From: Bacillus subtilis subsp. subtilis
GTDB lineage: Bacteria; Pseudomonadota; Gammaproteobacteria; Xanthomonadales; Xanthomonadaceae
Length of the DNA stretch: 45,982 nt
Assembly: GCA_021733645.1 (NCBI GenBank)
Contig: JAHREJ010000035.1
Location: forward strand, 1 to 45,982
Direction of reading: 5' to 3'
Shown: piece by piece, positions 7,156-16,173 of the stretch
Numbering within the stretch: the first letter of the stretch is position 1
How the letters are laid out: the number at the start of each line of letters is the position of its first letter
Program-made: the position numbers and the translations under genes
The notes under the pieces: generated by a model
Databases searched by the model: none
Told to the model about the DNA's origin: nothing
The model's input: only the letters and a program-made list of their open reading frames with translations

Positions 7156-10100
7156 GCGGTGGCCTCGGCCGCATCGTCGCCCACCGCCACCGGGCGCTGC
7201 CGGAAGCGGTCGAAGAACAGGTAGATCACCGGCGTGGTGAACAGGGTGAGCACCTGGCTGACGATCAACCCGCCCACCATCACCACGCCCAACGGCTGGC
7301 GCAGTTCCGCGCCCGAGCCGCTGGCGAACATCAGCGGAATCGCGCCGAACAGCGCGGCCAGCGTGGTCATCAGGATGGGGCGGAAGCGCAGCAGCGCGGC
7401 CTGGTGGATCGCCTGGCGTGGCGCCATGCCGGACTCGCGCTCGGCCTCCAGCGCGAAGTCGATCATCATGATCGCGTTCTTCTTCACCAACCCGATCAGC
7501 AGCACGATGCCGATCACCGCGATCAGGTCCAGGCTGCGCCCGCTCAGCAGCAGCGCCAGCAGCGCGCCCACGGTGGCCGAGGGCAGGGTGGAGAGGATGG
7601 TGATGGGGTGGATGAAACTCTCATACAGCACGCCCAGTACCAGGTACATCACCACCACCGCGGCCAGCACCAGCCACAGCGTGCTCGACAGCGAGGCGCG
7701 GAACGCATCGGCCGCACCCTGCAGGCGCAGTTCCACCCCGGTGGGCAGGCCGATCGCCGCGCGTGCGCCTTCGATTGCCTCCACTGCTTCGCCCAGCGAC
7801 GCACCGCGCGCCAGGTTGAACGAGAACGTCACCGCCGGGAACTGGCCCACGTGGTTGATCAACAGGTGTGCCGGGCGCTGTTCGATGCGCGCGATGCCGC
7901 CCAGCGGCACCTGCTTGCCGTCCGGCCCGGTCACGTGCAGGCGCGCGATGGCGTCCGGCCCGAACGCCACGTCCGGGCGCGCTTCGAGTACCACGCGGTA
8001 CTGGTTGGCCTGGGTGAAGATGGTGGAGATCTGGCGCTGCCCGAACGCGTCGTACAGTGCATCGGCCACCGCATCCACGCCGATGCCCAGGCGCGCGGCG
8101 GCCACCCGGTCGATCAGCACGTGTGCCTGCAGGCCCTGGTCCTGCAGGTCGCTGGCCACGTCGGCGAGCGCGCCGGACTGTTGCAGGTGGGCCAGCAGCG
8201 TCGGTGTCCACTGGGCAAGCTGGTCGCTGTCCGGGCTGGTCAGGGTGAACTGGTACTGGGTGCGGCTGATGCGGTCCTCGATGCCCAGCTCCTGCACCGG
8301 CTGCAGGTACAGTTTGATGCCCGGCACGTGCGCCACGCGCTGTTGCAGCCGCGCGATGATCGCCTGCGCATCGCTGCTGCGCTGCGCATGGGGTTTGAGC
8401 TCGATCAGCAACCGGCCGCTGTTGAGGGTGGCGTTGTTGCCGTCCACACCAATGAACGAAGACAGGCTGGCCACATCCTCATCGTCCAGCAACGCGGCCG
8501 CAAGGACCTGCTGGCGCTGCGCCATCGCCTGGAACGAGACCGACTGCGGCGCCTCGCTGATGCCCTGGATCAGGCCGGCGTCCTGCACCGGGAAGAAGCC
8601 CTTGGGCACCCACACATACAGCGCGGCGGTGAGCAGCAGCGTGGCCACGGTGGCGCCCAGCATCAGCGGCTGGCGCTGCAGCACCCACTGCAGCTGGCGG
8701 TCGTAGAGCGCCACCACGCGGTCGAACGGGTCGCCCTGCTGCGACGATTCGCGGCCATCGGCATCGCGGCGGGTGGCATGGCCGGCCTTGAGCAGGCGCG
8801 CGCACATCATCGGGGTAAGGGTGAGCGATACCAGCAGCGAGATGCCGATGGCCACCGCCAACGTGATCGCAAATTCGTGGAACAGCTTGCCCACTACGTC
8901 GGCCATGAACAGCAGCGGGATCAGTACCGCGATCAGCGACAGGGTCAGCGAGATCAGGGTGAAGCCGATCTGCCGGGCCCCCTTCAGCGCCGCCTGCATC
9001 GGCGTGGCACCACGTTCCAGGTGGCGTGCGATGTTCTCCAGCATCACGATGGCATCGTCGACCACGAAGCCGGTGGCGATGGTGAGCGCCATCAGGGTGA
9101 GGTTGTTGAGCGAGAACCCGGCCAGCAACATCACCCCGAAGGTGCCCACCAGCGACAGCGGCACCGCGATGCTGGGAATGAGCGTGGCCGGCAGGTTGCG
9201 CAGGAACACGAAGGTGACCATCACCACCAGCGCGATGGCGATCAGCAGTTCGTGCTGCACGCCGCGGATGGAGGCGCGGATGGATTCGGTACGGTCGCTC
9301 AGTACGGCCACGTCCACGCCCTTGGGCAGCGAGGCCTGCAGTTGCGGCAGCAGCGCCCGCACCTGGTCCACCACCGCGATCACGTTGGCGCCGGGCTGGC
9401 GCTGGATGTTGACCAGCACCGCCGGGGTGGTGCCCGACCAGGCGGCCAATTGGCGGTTCTCGGCGCCGTCTTCAATGCTGGCCACATCGCCCAGGCGCAG
9501 TGGTGCGCCATCCTTGTAGGCCAGGATCAAGGCGCGGTACTCGGCCACTGAACGCATCTGGTCGTTGGCGTCCAGCATGATCGCGCGGGTGGGGCCGTCG
9601 AAGCTGCCCTTGGGCATGTTCACGTTGGCCGCGCCGATCGCGGTGCGGATGCTGGCCATGCTCAGACCGTTGGCGGCCAGCGCCGCCGCATTGACCTGGA
9701 TGCGCACCGCCGGGCGCTGCCCGCCGGCCAGGCTGACCAGGCCCACGCCGGGCAGCTGCGACAGGCGTTGGGCCATGCGCGTATCCACCAGGTCGTGCAC
9801 CTGCGGCAGCGACCAGCCCTGCGAGGTGACCGCCAGGGTCAGGATCGGGGTGTCGGCCGGGTTGACCTTGCGGTACACCGGCGGCACCGGCAGGTCGTCG
9901 GGCAGGAAGCTGTCGGCGGCGTTGATGGCCGCCTGCACTTCCTGTTCGGCCACGCCCAGGGCGACCTCCAGTGAGAACTGCAGGGTGATCACCGAGGCCC
10001 CGCCGGAGCTGGTGGAGGACATCTGCTTCAGCCCGGGAATCTGCCCGAGCTGGCGCTCCAACGGCGCGGTCACCGCGCTGGTGGTTACCCCGGGGCTGGC

Positions 10101-10259
10101 GCCCGGGTACAGCGTGGTGACCTGGATGATCGGGTAGTCCACCTGCGGCAGCGCCGCCACCGGCAGCAGCCGGTAGGCCAGGATGCCGGACAGCAGCAGC
10201 GCCACCATCAGCAGCGTGGTCGCTACCGGGCGCTCGATGAAAGGCCGCGACAGGTTCAT
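7152..10259 (-). CDS. mdtB: RND multidrug efflux permease, MdtB type (SmeJ-like)
   Basis: A 1035-residue RND antiporter, paralogous to the next gene in the operon. TM1 is at about 10-30, and the TM4 motif [13 protein letters not shown] has the proton-relay pair D401-D402. The long central cytoplasmic linker between the two halves (about 495-520, [18 protein letters not shown]) is charged, as usual. The ATG overlaps the mdtA stop as ATGA, and its own stop overlaps the mdtC GTG. It should assemble with MdtC and the adaptor MdtA to export drugs, bile-type detergents or aminoglycosides through a TolC-like channel; the substrates cannot be read from sequence. Confidence 0.95.
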   Translation of the reverse strand: MNLSRPFIERPVATTLLMVALLLSGILAYRLLPVAALPQVDYPIIQVTTLYPGASPGVTTSAVTAPLERQLGQIPGLKQMSSTSSGGASVITLQFSLEVALGVAEQEVQAAINAADSFLPDDLPVPPVYRKVNPADTPILTLAVTSQGWSLPQVHDLVDTRMAQRLSQLPGVGLVSLAGGQRPAVRIQVNAAALAANGLSMASIRTAIGAANVNMPKGSFDGPTRAIMLDANDQMRSVAEYRALILAYKDGAPLRLGDVASIEDGAENRQLAAWSGTTPAVLVNIQRQPGANVIAVVDQVRALLPQLQASLPKGVDVAVLSDRTESIRASIRGVQHELLIAIALVVMVTFVFLRNLPATLIPSIAVPLSLVGTFGVMLLAGFSLNNLTLMALTIATGFVVDDAIVMLENIARHLERGATPMQAALKGARQIGFTLISLTLSLIAVLIPLLFMADVVGKLFHEFAITLAVAIGISLLVSLTLTPMMCARLLKAGHATRRDADGRESSQQGDPFDRVVALYDRQLQWVLQRQPLMLGATVATLLLTAALYVWVPKGFFPVQDAGLIQGISEAPQSVSFQAMAQRQQVLAAALLDDEDVASLSSFIGVDGNNATLNSGRLLIELKPHAQRSSDAQAIIARLQQRVAHVPGIKLYLQPVQELGIEDRISRTQYQFTLTSPDSDQLAQWTPTLLAHLQQSGALADVASDLQDQGLQAHVLIDRVAAARLGIGVDAVADALYDAFGQRQISTIFTQANQYRVVLEARPDVAFGPDAIARLHVTGPDGKQVPLGGIARIEQRPAHLLINHVGQFPAVTFSFNLARGASLGEAVEAIEGARAAIGLPTGVELRLQGAADAFRASLSSTLWLVLAAVVVMYLVLGVLYESFIHPITILSTLPSATVGALLALLLSGRSLDLIAVIGIVLLIGLVKKNAIMMIDFALEAERESGMAPRQAIHQAALLRFRPILMTTLAALFGAIPLMFASGSGAELRQPLGVVMVGGLIVSQVLTLFTTPVIYLFFDRFRQRPVAVGDDAAEATA

Positions 10260-11416
10260 GCGCCGGTCCGCGGCGGCTCCTGGGTCACCACCTCCACCTG
10301 GGCGCCTTCGCGCAGGCCGTCGATGCCTTCCACCACCACCCGTTCGCCGGCCTTGAGACCCTCGCGCACGCTGATGCGCTCGCCATCGGCCGGGCCCAGC
10401 ACCACGTTGCGCAGGCGCGAGGTGTTGTCCGGGGCGATCACATACACGTAGCTGCCCTTGCTGCCGAACTGCACGGCCGCGTTGGGAATCACCACCGCGT
10501 CGCTGCTGCTCACCTGCAAGCGGATGTTGACGAACTGGTTGGGAAACAGCGCCTCATCGCTATTGGCGAACTGCGCACGCAGTTTCAGCGTGCCGGTGGC
10601 GGTATCGATGCGGTTGTCCAGGCTGGACAGCACCCCGCTGCCCAACGCGCTGCGTTCTTGGCGATCCCAGGCTTCCACCACCAGTTGTGGGCTGGTGCGC
10701 ACGGCGGCCACCACTGCCGGCAGGTCCGGCTCGGGCACGGTGAACAGCACGCTGATCGGGGTGGTCTGGGTGATGGTGGCCAGCGGCTCGGTGTCACCGC
10801 TGCGCACCAGGTTGCCCACGTCCACGTTGCGCAGGCCCATGCGCCCGGCCACCGGTGCGGTGATGCGGGTGTACTGCAGCTGCAGGCGCGCTTCATCCAC
10901 CGCGGCCTGATCGGTCTGGCGCCGGCCCTGCAGCTGGCGCACCTTGCTCTGCTGGTCGCTCAGGTCCTGGGCCGACACGAAGTGCCTGGCCTGCAGTTCG
11001 CTGTAGCGGGTGAGCTGGGTCTGCGCGTTGTCCAGTTCGGCCAGGTTCTGCTGCTGGGTGCCCAGCGCGCGTGCCAGCGCCACCTGGTAGGGGCGCGGGT
11101 CGATCTCGGCGATGAGCTCGCCGGCCTTGACGTGTTCGCCCTCGCGGAACGACAACCGCAGCAGTTCGCCATCCACGCGGCTGCGCAGGCTCACCGTGTG
11201 CAGCGGGGTCACCGTTCCGAGTGCCTTCAGGCGCACCACCAGGTCTTCGCGCACCACCGTGGCCACGCGCACCGGGGTGGCGTTGGCGGCGGGCGTGACT
11301 TCCGCCGCCGGTGCCGGCGACAGTACCCGCCAGGCAATCACGGCGGCAGCCAGCACGGCCACGATCAACAGCGGTTTGAACAGACGACGGGTAGGCGAGG
11401 GCAGCGGGGCAGACAT
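10256..11416 (-). CDS. mdtA: RND efflux periplasmic adaptor, MdtA type (SmeI-like)
   Basis: A 386-residue membrane-fusion protein. Residues 12-31 are a single hydrophobic N-terminal segment ([17 protein letters not shown]) that anchors the protein or acts as a signal. A barrel-sandwich lipoyl-like half ([20 protein letters not shown]) follows, then an alpha-helical hairpin rich in Gln and Ala (about 105-170), the second lipoyl half ([20 protein letters not shown]), a beta-barrel and a membrane-proximal domain. It bridges the MdtBC trimer to the outer-membrane channel. The ATG at 11416 is preferred over 11422 or 11455 because AGGA precedes it at proper spacing and the longer form adds an unlikely leader. 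It is first in the operon. Confidence 0.93.
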   Translation of the reverse strand: MSAPLPSPTRRLFKPLLIVAVLAAAVIAWRVLSPAPAAEVTPAANATPVRVATVVREDLVVRLKALGTVTPLHTVSLRSRVDGELLRLSFREGEHVKAGELIAEIDPRPYQVALARALGTQQQNLAELDNAQTQLTRYSELQARHFVSAQDLSDQQSKVRQLQGRRQTDQAAVDEARLQLQYTRITAPVAGRMGLRNVDVGNLVRSGDTEPLATITQTTPISVLFTVPEPDLPAVVAAVRTSPQLVVEAWDRQERSALGSGVLSSLDNRIDTATGTLKLRAQFANSDEALFPNQFVNIRLQVSSSDAVVIPNAAVQFGSKGSYVYVIAPDNTSRLRNVVLGPADGERISVREGLKAGERVVVEGIDGLREGAQVEVVTQEPPRTGA

Positions 11417-11594
11417 GGGCATCCTGCGCGTCCACCCAGCGGCGAACGCGTCCATGAGTAACCGGCCCGTGGGGGCAGGCGAGGCGAAGTGGGGGTTGTC
11501 TGGCGGGGCCGCTGGTCGAATGCCGCAGCGTGGCTGGATACCGACCCGGGAGGGGCGGGGGCGTCATGGTACCGCGTGCGGGTGGCTGCGCTCA

Positions 11595-11610
11595 CATGAC
11601 CTTGGTCATG
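11595..11610. promoter_or_regulatory. perfect 16-bp palindrome upstream of mdtABC
   Basis: CATGACC-TT-GGTCATG has two perfect 7-bp arms with a 2-bp centre. It lies about 180 bp before the mdtA start, in the 217-bp gap between mdtA and the YicG-like gene. Read leftward, a TTGCAC precedes it and could be a -35 box, with the palindrome filling the spacer as in MerR-family promoters. It is a plausible operator for the pump, but no regulator gene is adjacent. Confidence 0.4.
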
Positions 11611-11633
11611 GGGAGGTGCAATGAGCGTTCCGT

Positions 11634-12251
11634 TCAATGCACCTCGTCGCGGTACACGAACTTGGGCATTTCCCACTTGAAATGGATCGCCAGCAGGCGC
11701 AGCGCGAAGCCGCCGCCCAGGCACCACAGTGTGGCCGCGTTGAGCGACACGCCCAGTTCCAGCAGGCCCAGGTAGGCCGCGCCGGTAAACAGGGTGATCA
11801 CCGCGTACAGCTCTTTCTGGAAGATCAGCGGCACCTCGTTGCACAGCACATCACGCAGCACCCCGCCGAAGGCGCCGGTCAACATGCCCGAGATCAGCAC
11901 GATCGGCGCGGCGTGGCCGGCATCGCGCGCCACCGCGCAGCCAATCAGGGTGAAACAGATCAGCCCCAGCCCATCCAGTACCAGGAAGGTGCGCCGGAAA
12001 TGGTGCATCCAGCGCGCAAGCCAGGTGGCGATCAACGCCGCGCAGATGGTGAAGCCCAGGTACTCGGGATGCTTCACCCAGCCCAGCGGGTAGTGGCCCA
12101 GCACGATGTCGCGCAGCGAGCCGCCGCCGAGTGCGGTGACACAGGCAATGATGACCACGCCGAACAGGTCCATGCGCCGCCGTCCGGCCGACAGCGCGCC
12201 GGTCATGGCTTCGGCGGAAATGGCGATGAGGTAGATCAGGGAGAGCAGCAT
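11634..12251 (-). CDS. yicG: YicG/TRIC-family membrane protein, probable glycine transporter
   Basis: A 205-residue integral membrane protein, the same length as E. coli YicG (UPF0126, TRIC-like). It has about seven hydrophobic helices and an internal duplication: the signature GGGSLRDIVLG near residue 42 recurs as FGGVLRDVLCNEVP near 128. E. coli YicG has been reported to move glycine; RefSeq often calls the family trimeric intracellular cation channel. The ATG at 12251 was chosen because it gives the family length and opens directly with TM1. A tandem glycine riboswitch lies in its leader, which strongly supports a role in glycine transport. Confidence 0.9.
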   Translation of the reverse strand: MLLSLIYLIAISAEAMTGALSAGRRRMDLFGVVIIACVTALGGGSLRDIVLGHYPLGWVKHPEYLGFTICAALIATWLARWMHHFRRTFLVLDGLGLICFTLIGCAVARDAGHAAPIVLISGMLTGAFGGVLRDVLCNEVPLIFQKELYAVITLFTGAAYLGLLELGVSLNAATLWCLGGGFALRLLAIHFKWEMPKFVYRDEVH

Positions 12252-12342
12252 GGGGGAGGCTCCAGGTACGTCGGGCGGGAGCGGAACACGCACATCGCAC
12301 GCCAGCGCGGGGCACTGTCGTGAGGGTGGAATTCCGTTGCCG

Positions 12343-12530
12343 CTCCCGCTGTCCTTTTGCCTGAGAGTTCGGTGGCCAAGGCCACGTGCCCCTTCGGCGG
12401 GTCATTGAAGACCTCTCTCCAGATCGGCGTGCTGGATGCATGGTTGGTGGCGTAGCACGCCACCGGCCTGAGCGATTATGGGAGCCTGCGCCTTCGGCGG
12501 GTGCCAGCCTGGCACCTCTCTCCTGCATCC
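12343..12530 (-). ncRNA. tandem glycine riboswitch in the yicG leader
   Basis: On the minus strand two glycine aptamers follow one another. The 5' aptamer shows GGAGAGAG (12523 down to 12516), CCGCCGAAGG (12500 down to 12491) and TCAGGCCGGTGG (12471 down to 12460). The 3' aptamer repeats the plan with GGAGAGAGG (12420 down to 12412), CCGCCGAAGG (12400 down to 12391) and CTCTCAGGCAAAAGGAC (12367 down to 12351), closing with AGCGGGAG. These are hallmark conserved elements of the glycine class. About 90 nt remain to the yicG ATG for an expression platform; no clear U-tract terminator is seen there, so control may be translational. Confidence 0.93.
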
Positions 12531-12579
12531 GGAGCGGATTCTAGCAGCCGTCGGGCGCTCTCCGGTGGATAATCCCGGT

Positions 12580-12843
12580 ATGCCCGCTGAACCCGCCCCC
12601 TGGTACGTGTACCTGCTGGAATGCCGCAACGGCAGTTACTACGCTGGCATCAGCAACGACGTGGACGCCCGCTTCCAGGCCCATCTGGCCGGCAAGGGCG
12701 CCAAGTACACGCGCGCCCATCCGCCGGTGCGGGTGCTGGCCATGCGCGCCTACCCGGACCGGGCGGCCGCCTCGAAGGCCGAATGGCAGCTCAAGCGCCA
12801 GCCGCGGGCACGCAAACTGGCGTGGTTGGACGATAGCCCGTAG
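12580..12843 (+). CDS. GIY-YIG domain endonuclease-like protein (YhbQ/UPF0213 type)
   Basis: An 87-residue single-domain GIY-YIG protein. [11 protein letters not shown] (residues 8-18) supplies the first motif, [16 protein letters not shown] the second (YAG replacing YIG) with its conserved Arg, and E68 in SKAEWQLKR the metal-binding Glu. Small stand-alone members such as E. coli YhbQ are of this size and have poorly known roles in DNA processing. The ATG at 12580 starts just before the domain. Its promoter must overlap the far end of the divergent riboswitch transcript. Its TAG stop lies inside the GTAG head of a SMAG-like repeat. Confidence 0.85.
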   Translation: MPAEPAPWYVYLLECRNGSYYAGISNDVDARFQAHLAGKGAKYTRAHPPVRVLAMRAYPDRAAASKAEWQLKRQPRARKLAWLDDSP

Positions 12844-12889
12844 GGCCGGGCCCTGCCCGGCTGCGCGTGACGCTGGCTCGCCGTCACGC
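12840..12889 (+). repeat. SMAG-like GTAG hairpin plus a second hairpin
   Basis: GTAG at 12840-12843 is followed by a 7-bp stem (GCCGGGC 12845-12851, loop CCT, GCCCGGC 12855-12861), the layout of Stenotrophomonas GTAG repeats. The TAG is also the stop codon of the GIY-YIG gene. A second perfect 8-bp hairpin (GCGTGACG 12865-12872, CGTCACGC 12882-12889) follows. Neither has a T tract, so they are more likely mRNA-end or processing elements than intrinsic terminators. Confidence 0.65.
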
Positions 12890-12929
12890 CGTAGGCCACA
12901 ATCAGCAGGACGACCAGGAGGGAACCAGG

Positions 12930-13409
12930 ATGTTCGATCTCCAACGAAAGCCGCTCACAGGAATGCGCACGACGTGGTTCCTATCGATGCCCACGCTGCT
13001 GTTGTTCGCGCTGGTGATCGCCGCGCCCGCATCGGCAGCCAGGCCAGCGAACGCACTGCGTCATGGCCAGATAGCCCCGGCCGAATCCTTCCGCGCCACG
13101 TACGGCCCCGATGACATGGCGGCCGCGCGCATTCCGCTCGACCCGGCCAACGTGCCCGCCGACCTTCGTGGCCTTGTGCCGCTGGCCCAATACTGGGGCA
13201 TCCGCGATGACGTTCTCCGCGAGGGGATGCAGGCGGCGGAAAGCCAGGCGAAGAAGAAGGCGATGGCCGACACGGTGAACCCGCACAATTCGGCGATCAC
13301 CGCCTGGCTGGACAGCCTGCCGGCGGGCGAGCCGATGGGCGAGGAGGCCGCCGCTTTCATGTACATGCAGCTGGGCCTGACCGAAATGAAGCTGTTCGGC
13401 GAGGAATGA
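12930..13409 (+). CDS. exported hypothetical protein
   Basis: A 159-residue protein with a cleavable-looking signal peptide: basic N-region (RKPLTGMRTTW), hydrophobic core (FLSMPTLLLFALVIAAP) and probable cleavage after ASA near residue 38. The mature part is small and soluble, with a charged helix (REGMQAAESQAKKKAMADTV) and a C-terminus ending KLFGEE. No family is recognised. AGGAGG lies upstream of the ATG at 12930. It is separated by 31 bp from the next exported protein, with which it probably forms a two-gene unit. A periplasmic location is inferred. Confidence 0.7.
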   Translation: MFDLQRKPLTGMRTTWFLSMPTLLLFALVIAAPASAARPANALRHGQIAPAESFRATYGPDDMAAARIPLDPANVPADLRGLVPLAQYWGIRDDVLREGMQAAESQAKKKAMADTVNPHNSAITAWLDSLPAGEPMGEEAAAFMYMQLGLTEMKLFGEE

Positions 13410-13440
13410 GCTGCGCCACTTACCCGAGGGAAACCCTGCG

Positions 13441-13887
13441 ATGACCCCGCTTGCCCTGTTGCTCGCCCTTGCCGGCGCTACTACACCTGCTGCCCCTGTC
13501 ATTGATCCCGCCACGCGTGCCGCGATCCAAGCCACCTGCCTGGACTACGTGGACGGCCAGCTCGAAGGCGACCCGGCCCGCGTGGCACGCTCGCTGCACC
13601 CGGACCTGGCCAAGCGCGCGATCCTGGGCGACACGCCGGACGAACGCCTGGGCCTGCGCCGGATGTCGAAGGAAGAGCTGGTGGAACTCACCCGCCAGGG
13701 CGCGTTGAAAACCCCGAAGGACCAGTGGAACCGCAGCTGCACGGTGCTCGACGTCACCGGCAACGCCGCCTCGGTGCGGCTGGAAACGCCGTGGTTCGTG
13801 GACTATTTCCACATGGGCCGGTTCGGCGAGCGCTGGATCATCGTCAACGCGCTGTGGTACAGCAAGCCCAGGACGGTAGCGAAGTAA
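13441..13887 (+). CDS. exported NTF2-like protein (lumazine-binding-like domain)
   Basis: A 148-residue protein with a short signal peptide (MTPLALLLALAGATTPAAP). The mature region follows the NTF2/SnoaL pattern: a helix with CLDYVDGQLEGDPARVARSL and HPDLAKRAI, then beta strands including CTVLDVTGNAASVRLETPWF, VDYFHMGRF and a closing strand GERWIIVNALWYS. Members of this Lumazine_bd_2-type group are often secreted and of unknown function. No conserved catalytic residue can be pointed to. It follows the previous exported protein closely and is probably cotranscribed. Confidence 0.8.
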   Translation: MTPLALLLALAGATTPAAPVIDPATRAAIQATCLDYVDGQLEGDPARVARSLHPDLAKRAILGDTPDERLGLRRMSKEELVELTRQGALKTPKDQWNRSCTVLDVTGNAASVRLETPWFVDYFHMGRFGERWIIVNALWYSKPRTVAK

Positions 13888-14088
13888 GCGCGATGCCCGC
13901 CGACGGAGATACGGGATTCGATCCGGACCCGACGCGGTCGCTGCAGATCTGCGCGCTGCCCGGCGAACAGGGCCAGGGCGCAATGGTTGCGCCATCAACG
14001 GCAGGCCCCCATTGCACTGGCATTGGATGGCCTAGAATCAGTGGTAGTTTCCCGGGTTACCGCACGTCACCATGAACAAGGAACGCAC

Positions 14089-14412
14089 ATGACCGACACC
14101 GCCAACCAGCGACAGGCGCAGGCCCTGGCCGCCATCAAGCAGGCCCTCGGTACCGAAGCTGCAGAAGACAGCATCGACCTGTTTGCCAACCACCATCGCG
14201 ATGAACTCCCGGCCAGCTACTGGACCGAGCAACTTGGCCAGGCCGCGCCAGACAATCCCAGCATCATCGGCCTGCTTCAGTTCAAATCGGCGTGGGGTGA
14301 AAACGAGCTGGAATACGTTGATTTCACCCTGCCGGGCGAGATCACCGACTACCTGCTATCGGTTCACTTCGATGAAGCCGGCCAGATCGACAGCATTTCG
14401 ATGGAGAGCTGA
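14089..14412 (+). CDS. small conserved hypothetical protein (DUF2004-like)
   Basis: A 107-residue soluble acidic protein. The second half (FTLPGEITDYLLSVHFDEAG then QIDSISMES) resembles the DUF2004 pattern of strands ending in an ISMES-like tail; the assignment is from memory and tentative. It starts at the ATG at 14089 with AAGGAA seven bases upstream. The 201-bp gap before it (13888-14088) holds no convincing gene. It is convergent with the zinc-ribbon gene, with only 27 bp between the stops. Confidence 0.7.
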   Translation: MTDTANQRQAQALAAIKQALGTEAAEDSIDLFANHHRDELPASYWTEQLGQAAPDNPSIIGLLQFKSAWGENELEYVDFTLPGEITDYLLSVHFDEAGQIDSISMES

Positions 14413-14439
14413 TCGGTTGCCGCACACGGCGCGTGGCGG

Positions 14440-14703
14440 CTAACGCGGCGGCAGCACGAACACCAGCACCCCGCACACCAGCAGAATGCCCAGCAGCACC
14501 CAGCGCAATCCCGCCGGTGGCAGCACACCGAACAGGCGTACGTCCTGCCCGTCGAAGCGGTAGCCGCACGTCGGGCAGCGCACTTCCATCTGCACAGTGC
14601 GTGGGGTGATGGCATTGAAGAACATCGGCACGCCACTGCGGAACAGCGCCTTGCGCGAATCGAACGTGGCCGCGCAGCGCGGGCAGGTCTCCCGGTTGCT
14701 CAT
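14440..14703 (-). CDS. zinc-ribbon membrane protein
   Basis: An 87-residue protein with two CxxC pairs, C7-C10 and C43-C46, that would bind one zinc ion, followed by one C-terminal membrane helix (residues 67-84, LRWVLLGILLVCGVLVFVLP). The ribbon should face the cytoplasm. Its ATG overlaps the stop of the upstream NADH dehydrogenase gene as ATGA, so the two are translationally coupled. A role linked to that enzyme is possible but unproven. Confidence 0.8.
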   Translation of the reverse strand: MSNRETCPRCAATFDSRKALFRSGVPMFFNAITPRTVQMEVRCPTCGYRFDGQDVRLFGVLPPAGLRWVLLGILLVCGVLVFVLPPR

Positions 14704-16010
14704 GCGGCGGGGTCCTTGCGGGTATCTTCCGGCGGTTTCGGCCGCCGGTCTTCGCGGTCATCGCCGAAGATGATCCGCGCGCTGCGCTGGTAGCTCCAGT
14801 ACGCCACCGCCCAGTTCAGCAGCACCACCATGCGGTTGCGGAAGCCGATCAGGAAGAACACGTGCGCGGCCAGCCAGAACCACCAGGCCAGCACGCCGGA
14901 CAACTGCAGCCGGCCCAGGTGCACGATCGCGGCCATGCGCCCGATCGTGGCCAGGTTGCCGAAGTCCTGATACTTGAAGGGTCCCGGCGCGGGTTGGTTG
15001 TCCAGCCGCGCGCGGATGATGGCGGCCACGTGCTTGCCCATCTGCTTGGCCGCCGGGGCCACGCCCGGTACCGGCTTGCCATCGGCCTGCTGCAGTGCGG
15101 CCAGGTCGCCGGCCACGAAGATCTCCGGGTGGTCGGCCACGGTCAGGTCCGGCTGTACCGGCACGCGCCCGGCACGGTCCAGCGGCACCTCCAGCGTGCG
15201 GGCCAGCGGCGAGGCGGCCACCCCCGCGGCCCACACCACGGTACGCGCCGCCACGAACTGGTTGCCCAGCTGGAAGCCGTCGCCATTGATGTCGCTCACC
15301 GGGGTGCCGGTGAGCACTTCCACGCCCAGTTTTTCCAGCTGGCGGCGCGCCTTCAGCGAGAGCACTTCGGGGAAGGTGGAGAGTACGCGTGGGCCGGCTT
15401 CCACCAGCCGCACCGTGGCACTGGCCGGGTCGATGTGGCGGAACTCGTTGCGCAGCGTATGCCGGGCGATCTCGGCCAGGGTGCCGGCCAGCTCCACGCC
15501 GGTGGGGCCACCGCCGACCACCGCAAAACTCAGCCACGCCGCCTTGCGTACCGGATCGGGTTCGGCCTCGGCGCGCTCGAAGGCCAGCAGCAGCTTGCGG
15601 CGCAGCGCGATCGCATCGTCCAGCGTCTTCAGGCCGGGCGCATCGGCGGCCCATTCGTCGTGGCCGAAGTAGGCATGGGTGGCACCGGTGCACAGCATCA
15701 ACGTGTCATAGCCCAGCTGGCTGCCATCGGCCAGGGTGATCTGCCGGGCCTGCTTGTCGATGCAGGTCACTTCGCCCAGGCGCACTTCCACGTTGCGCTG
15801 GTCGCCCAGGATATGTCGCAGCGGTGCGGCGATATCCGGTGCAGACAGGCCGGCGGTGGCCACCTGGTACAGCAGGGGCTGGAACAGGTGGTGGTTGCGG
15901 CGGTCCACCAGGGTGATGCGCAGGCGCGCACTGGCCAAGGCGCGGGTGGCCCACAGGCCGGCGAAACCGCCACCGATGATGACCAGGTGGGGCAGGGTAT
16001 CGCGGGTCAT
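14700..16010 (-). CDS. ndh: type II NADH:quinone oxidoreductase-like flavoprotein
   Basis: A 436-residue pyridine-nucleotide-disulfide oxidoreductase. The FAD-binding GGGFAGLWATRAL lies near residue 11 and the NADH-binding GGGPTGVELAGTLAEIARH near 165-185. A third conserved block, IFVAGDLAALQQADGKPV, precedes APAAKQMGKHVA, as in NDH-2. The C-terminal region (about 370-410, AWWFWLAAHVFFLIGFRNRM) is hydrophobic, matching NDH-2 membrane attachment. It would pass electrons from NADH to ubiquinone without pumping protons. The ATG at 16010 is preferred (AAGGAG upstream) over an in-frame start at 16049. It lies upstream of, and coupled to, the zinc-ribbon gene and is divergent from the NYN gene. Confidence 0.88.
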   Translation of the reverse strand: MTRDTLPHLVIIGGGFAGLWATRALASARLRITLVDRRNHHLFQPLLYQVATAGLSAPDIAAPLRHILGDQRNVEVRLGEVTCIDKQARQITLADGSQLGYDTLMLCTGATHAYFGHDEWAADAPGLKTLDDAIALRRKLLLAFERAEAEPDPVRKAAWLSFAVVGGGPTGVELAGTLAEIARHTLRNEFRHIDPASATVRLVEAGPRVLSTFPEVLSLKARRQLEKLGVEVLTGTPVSDINGDGFQLGNQFVAARTVVWAAGVAASPLARTLEVPLDRAGRVPVQPDLTVADHPEIFVAGDLAALQQADGKPVPGVAPAAKQMGKHVAAIIRARLDNQPAPGPFKYQDFGNLATIGRMAAIVHLGRLQLSGVLAWWFWLAAHVFFLIGFRNRMVVLLNWAVAYWSYQRSARIIFGDDREDRRPKPPEDTRKDPAA

Positions 16011-16173
16011 GCAAAGACTCCTTGGCGGGGGCCGGCCTTCCGGCACCATGAGTACGTAGTCGACGCGTCATATGGTCGCATGTGAAGCACCCCGTTCACA
16101 TGGATCACAGATACTGGGTTCAGGGGCCGTCACGCTGGCCGGCGGCCGTTTCTACCCCGCTGTGGAGACTGAG

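Noticed and set aside
7404..9551. A 715-codon rightward open frame
   Set aside because: Antisense to mdtB, with composition (His, Arg, Gln) typical of a shadow and no ribosome site.
13892..14075. A possible 61-residue gene between the NTF2-like and DUF2004-like genes
   Set aside because: No ribosome site, Gly/Pro-rich random-looking composition, and it is the tail of a frame that shadows the upstream gene.
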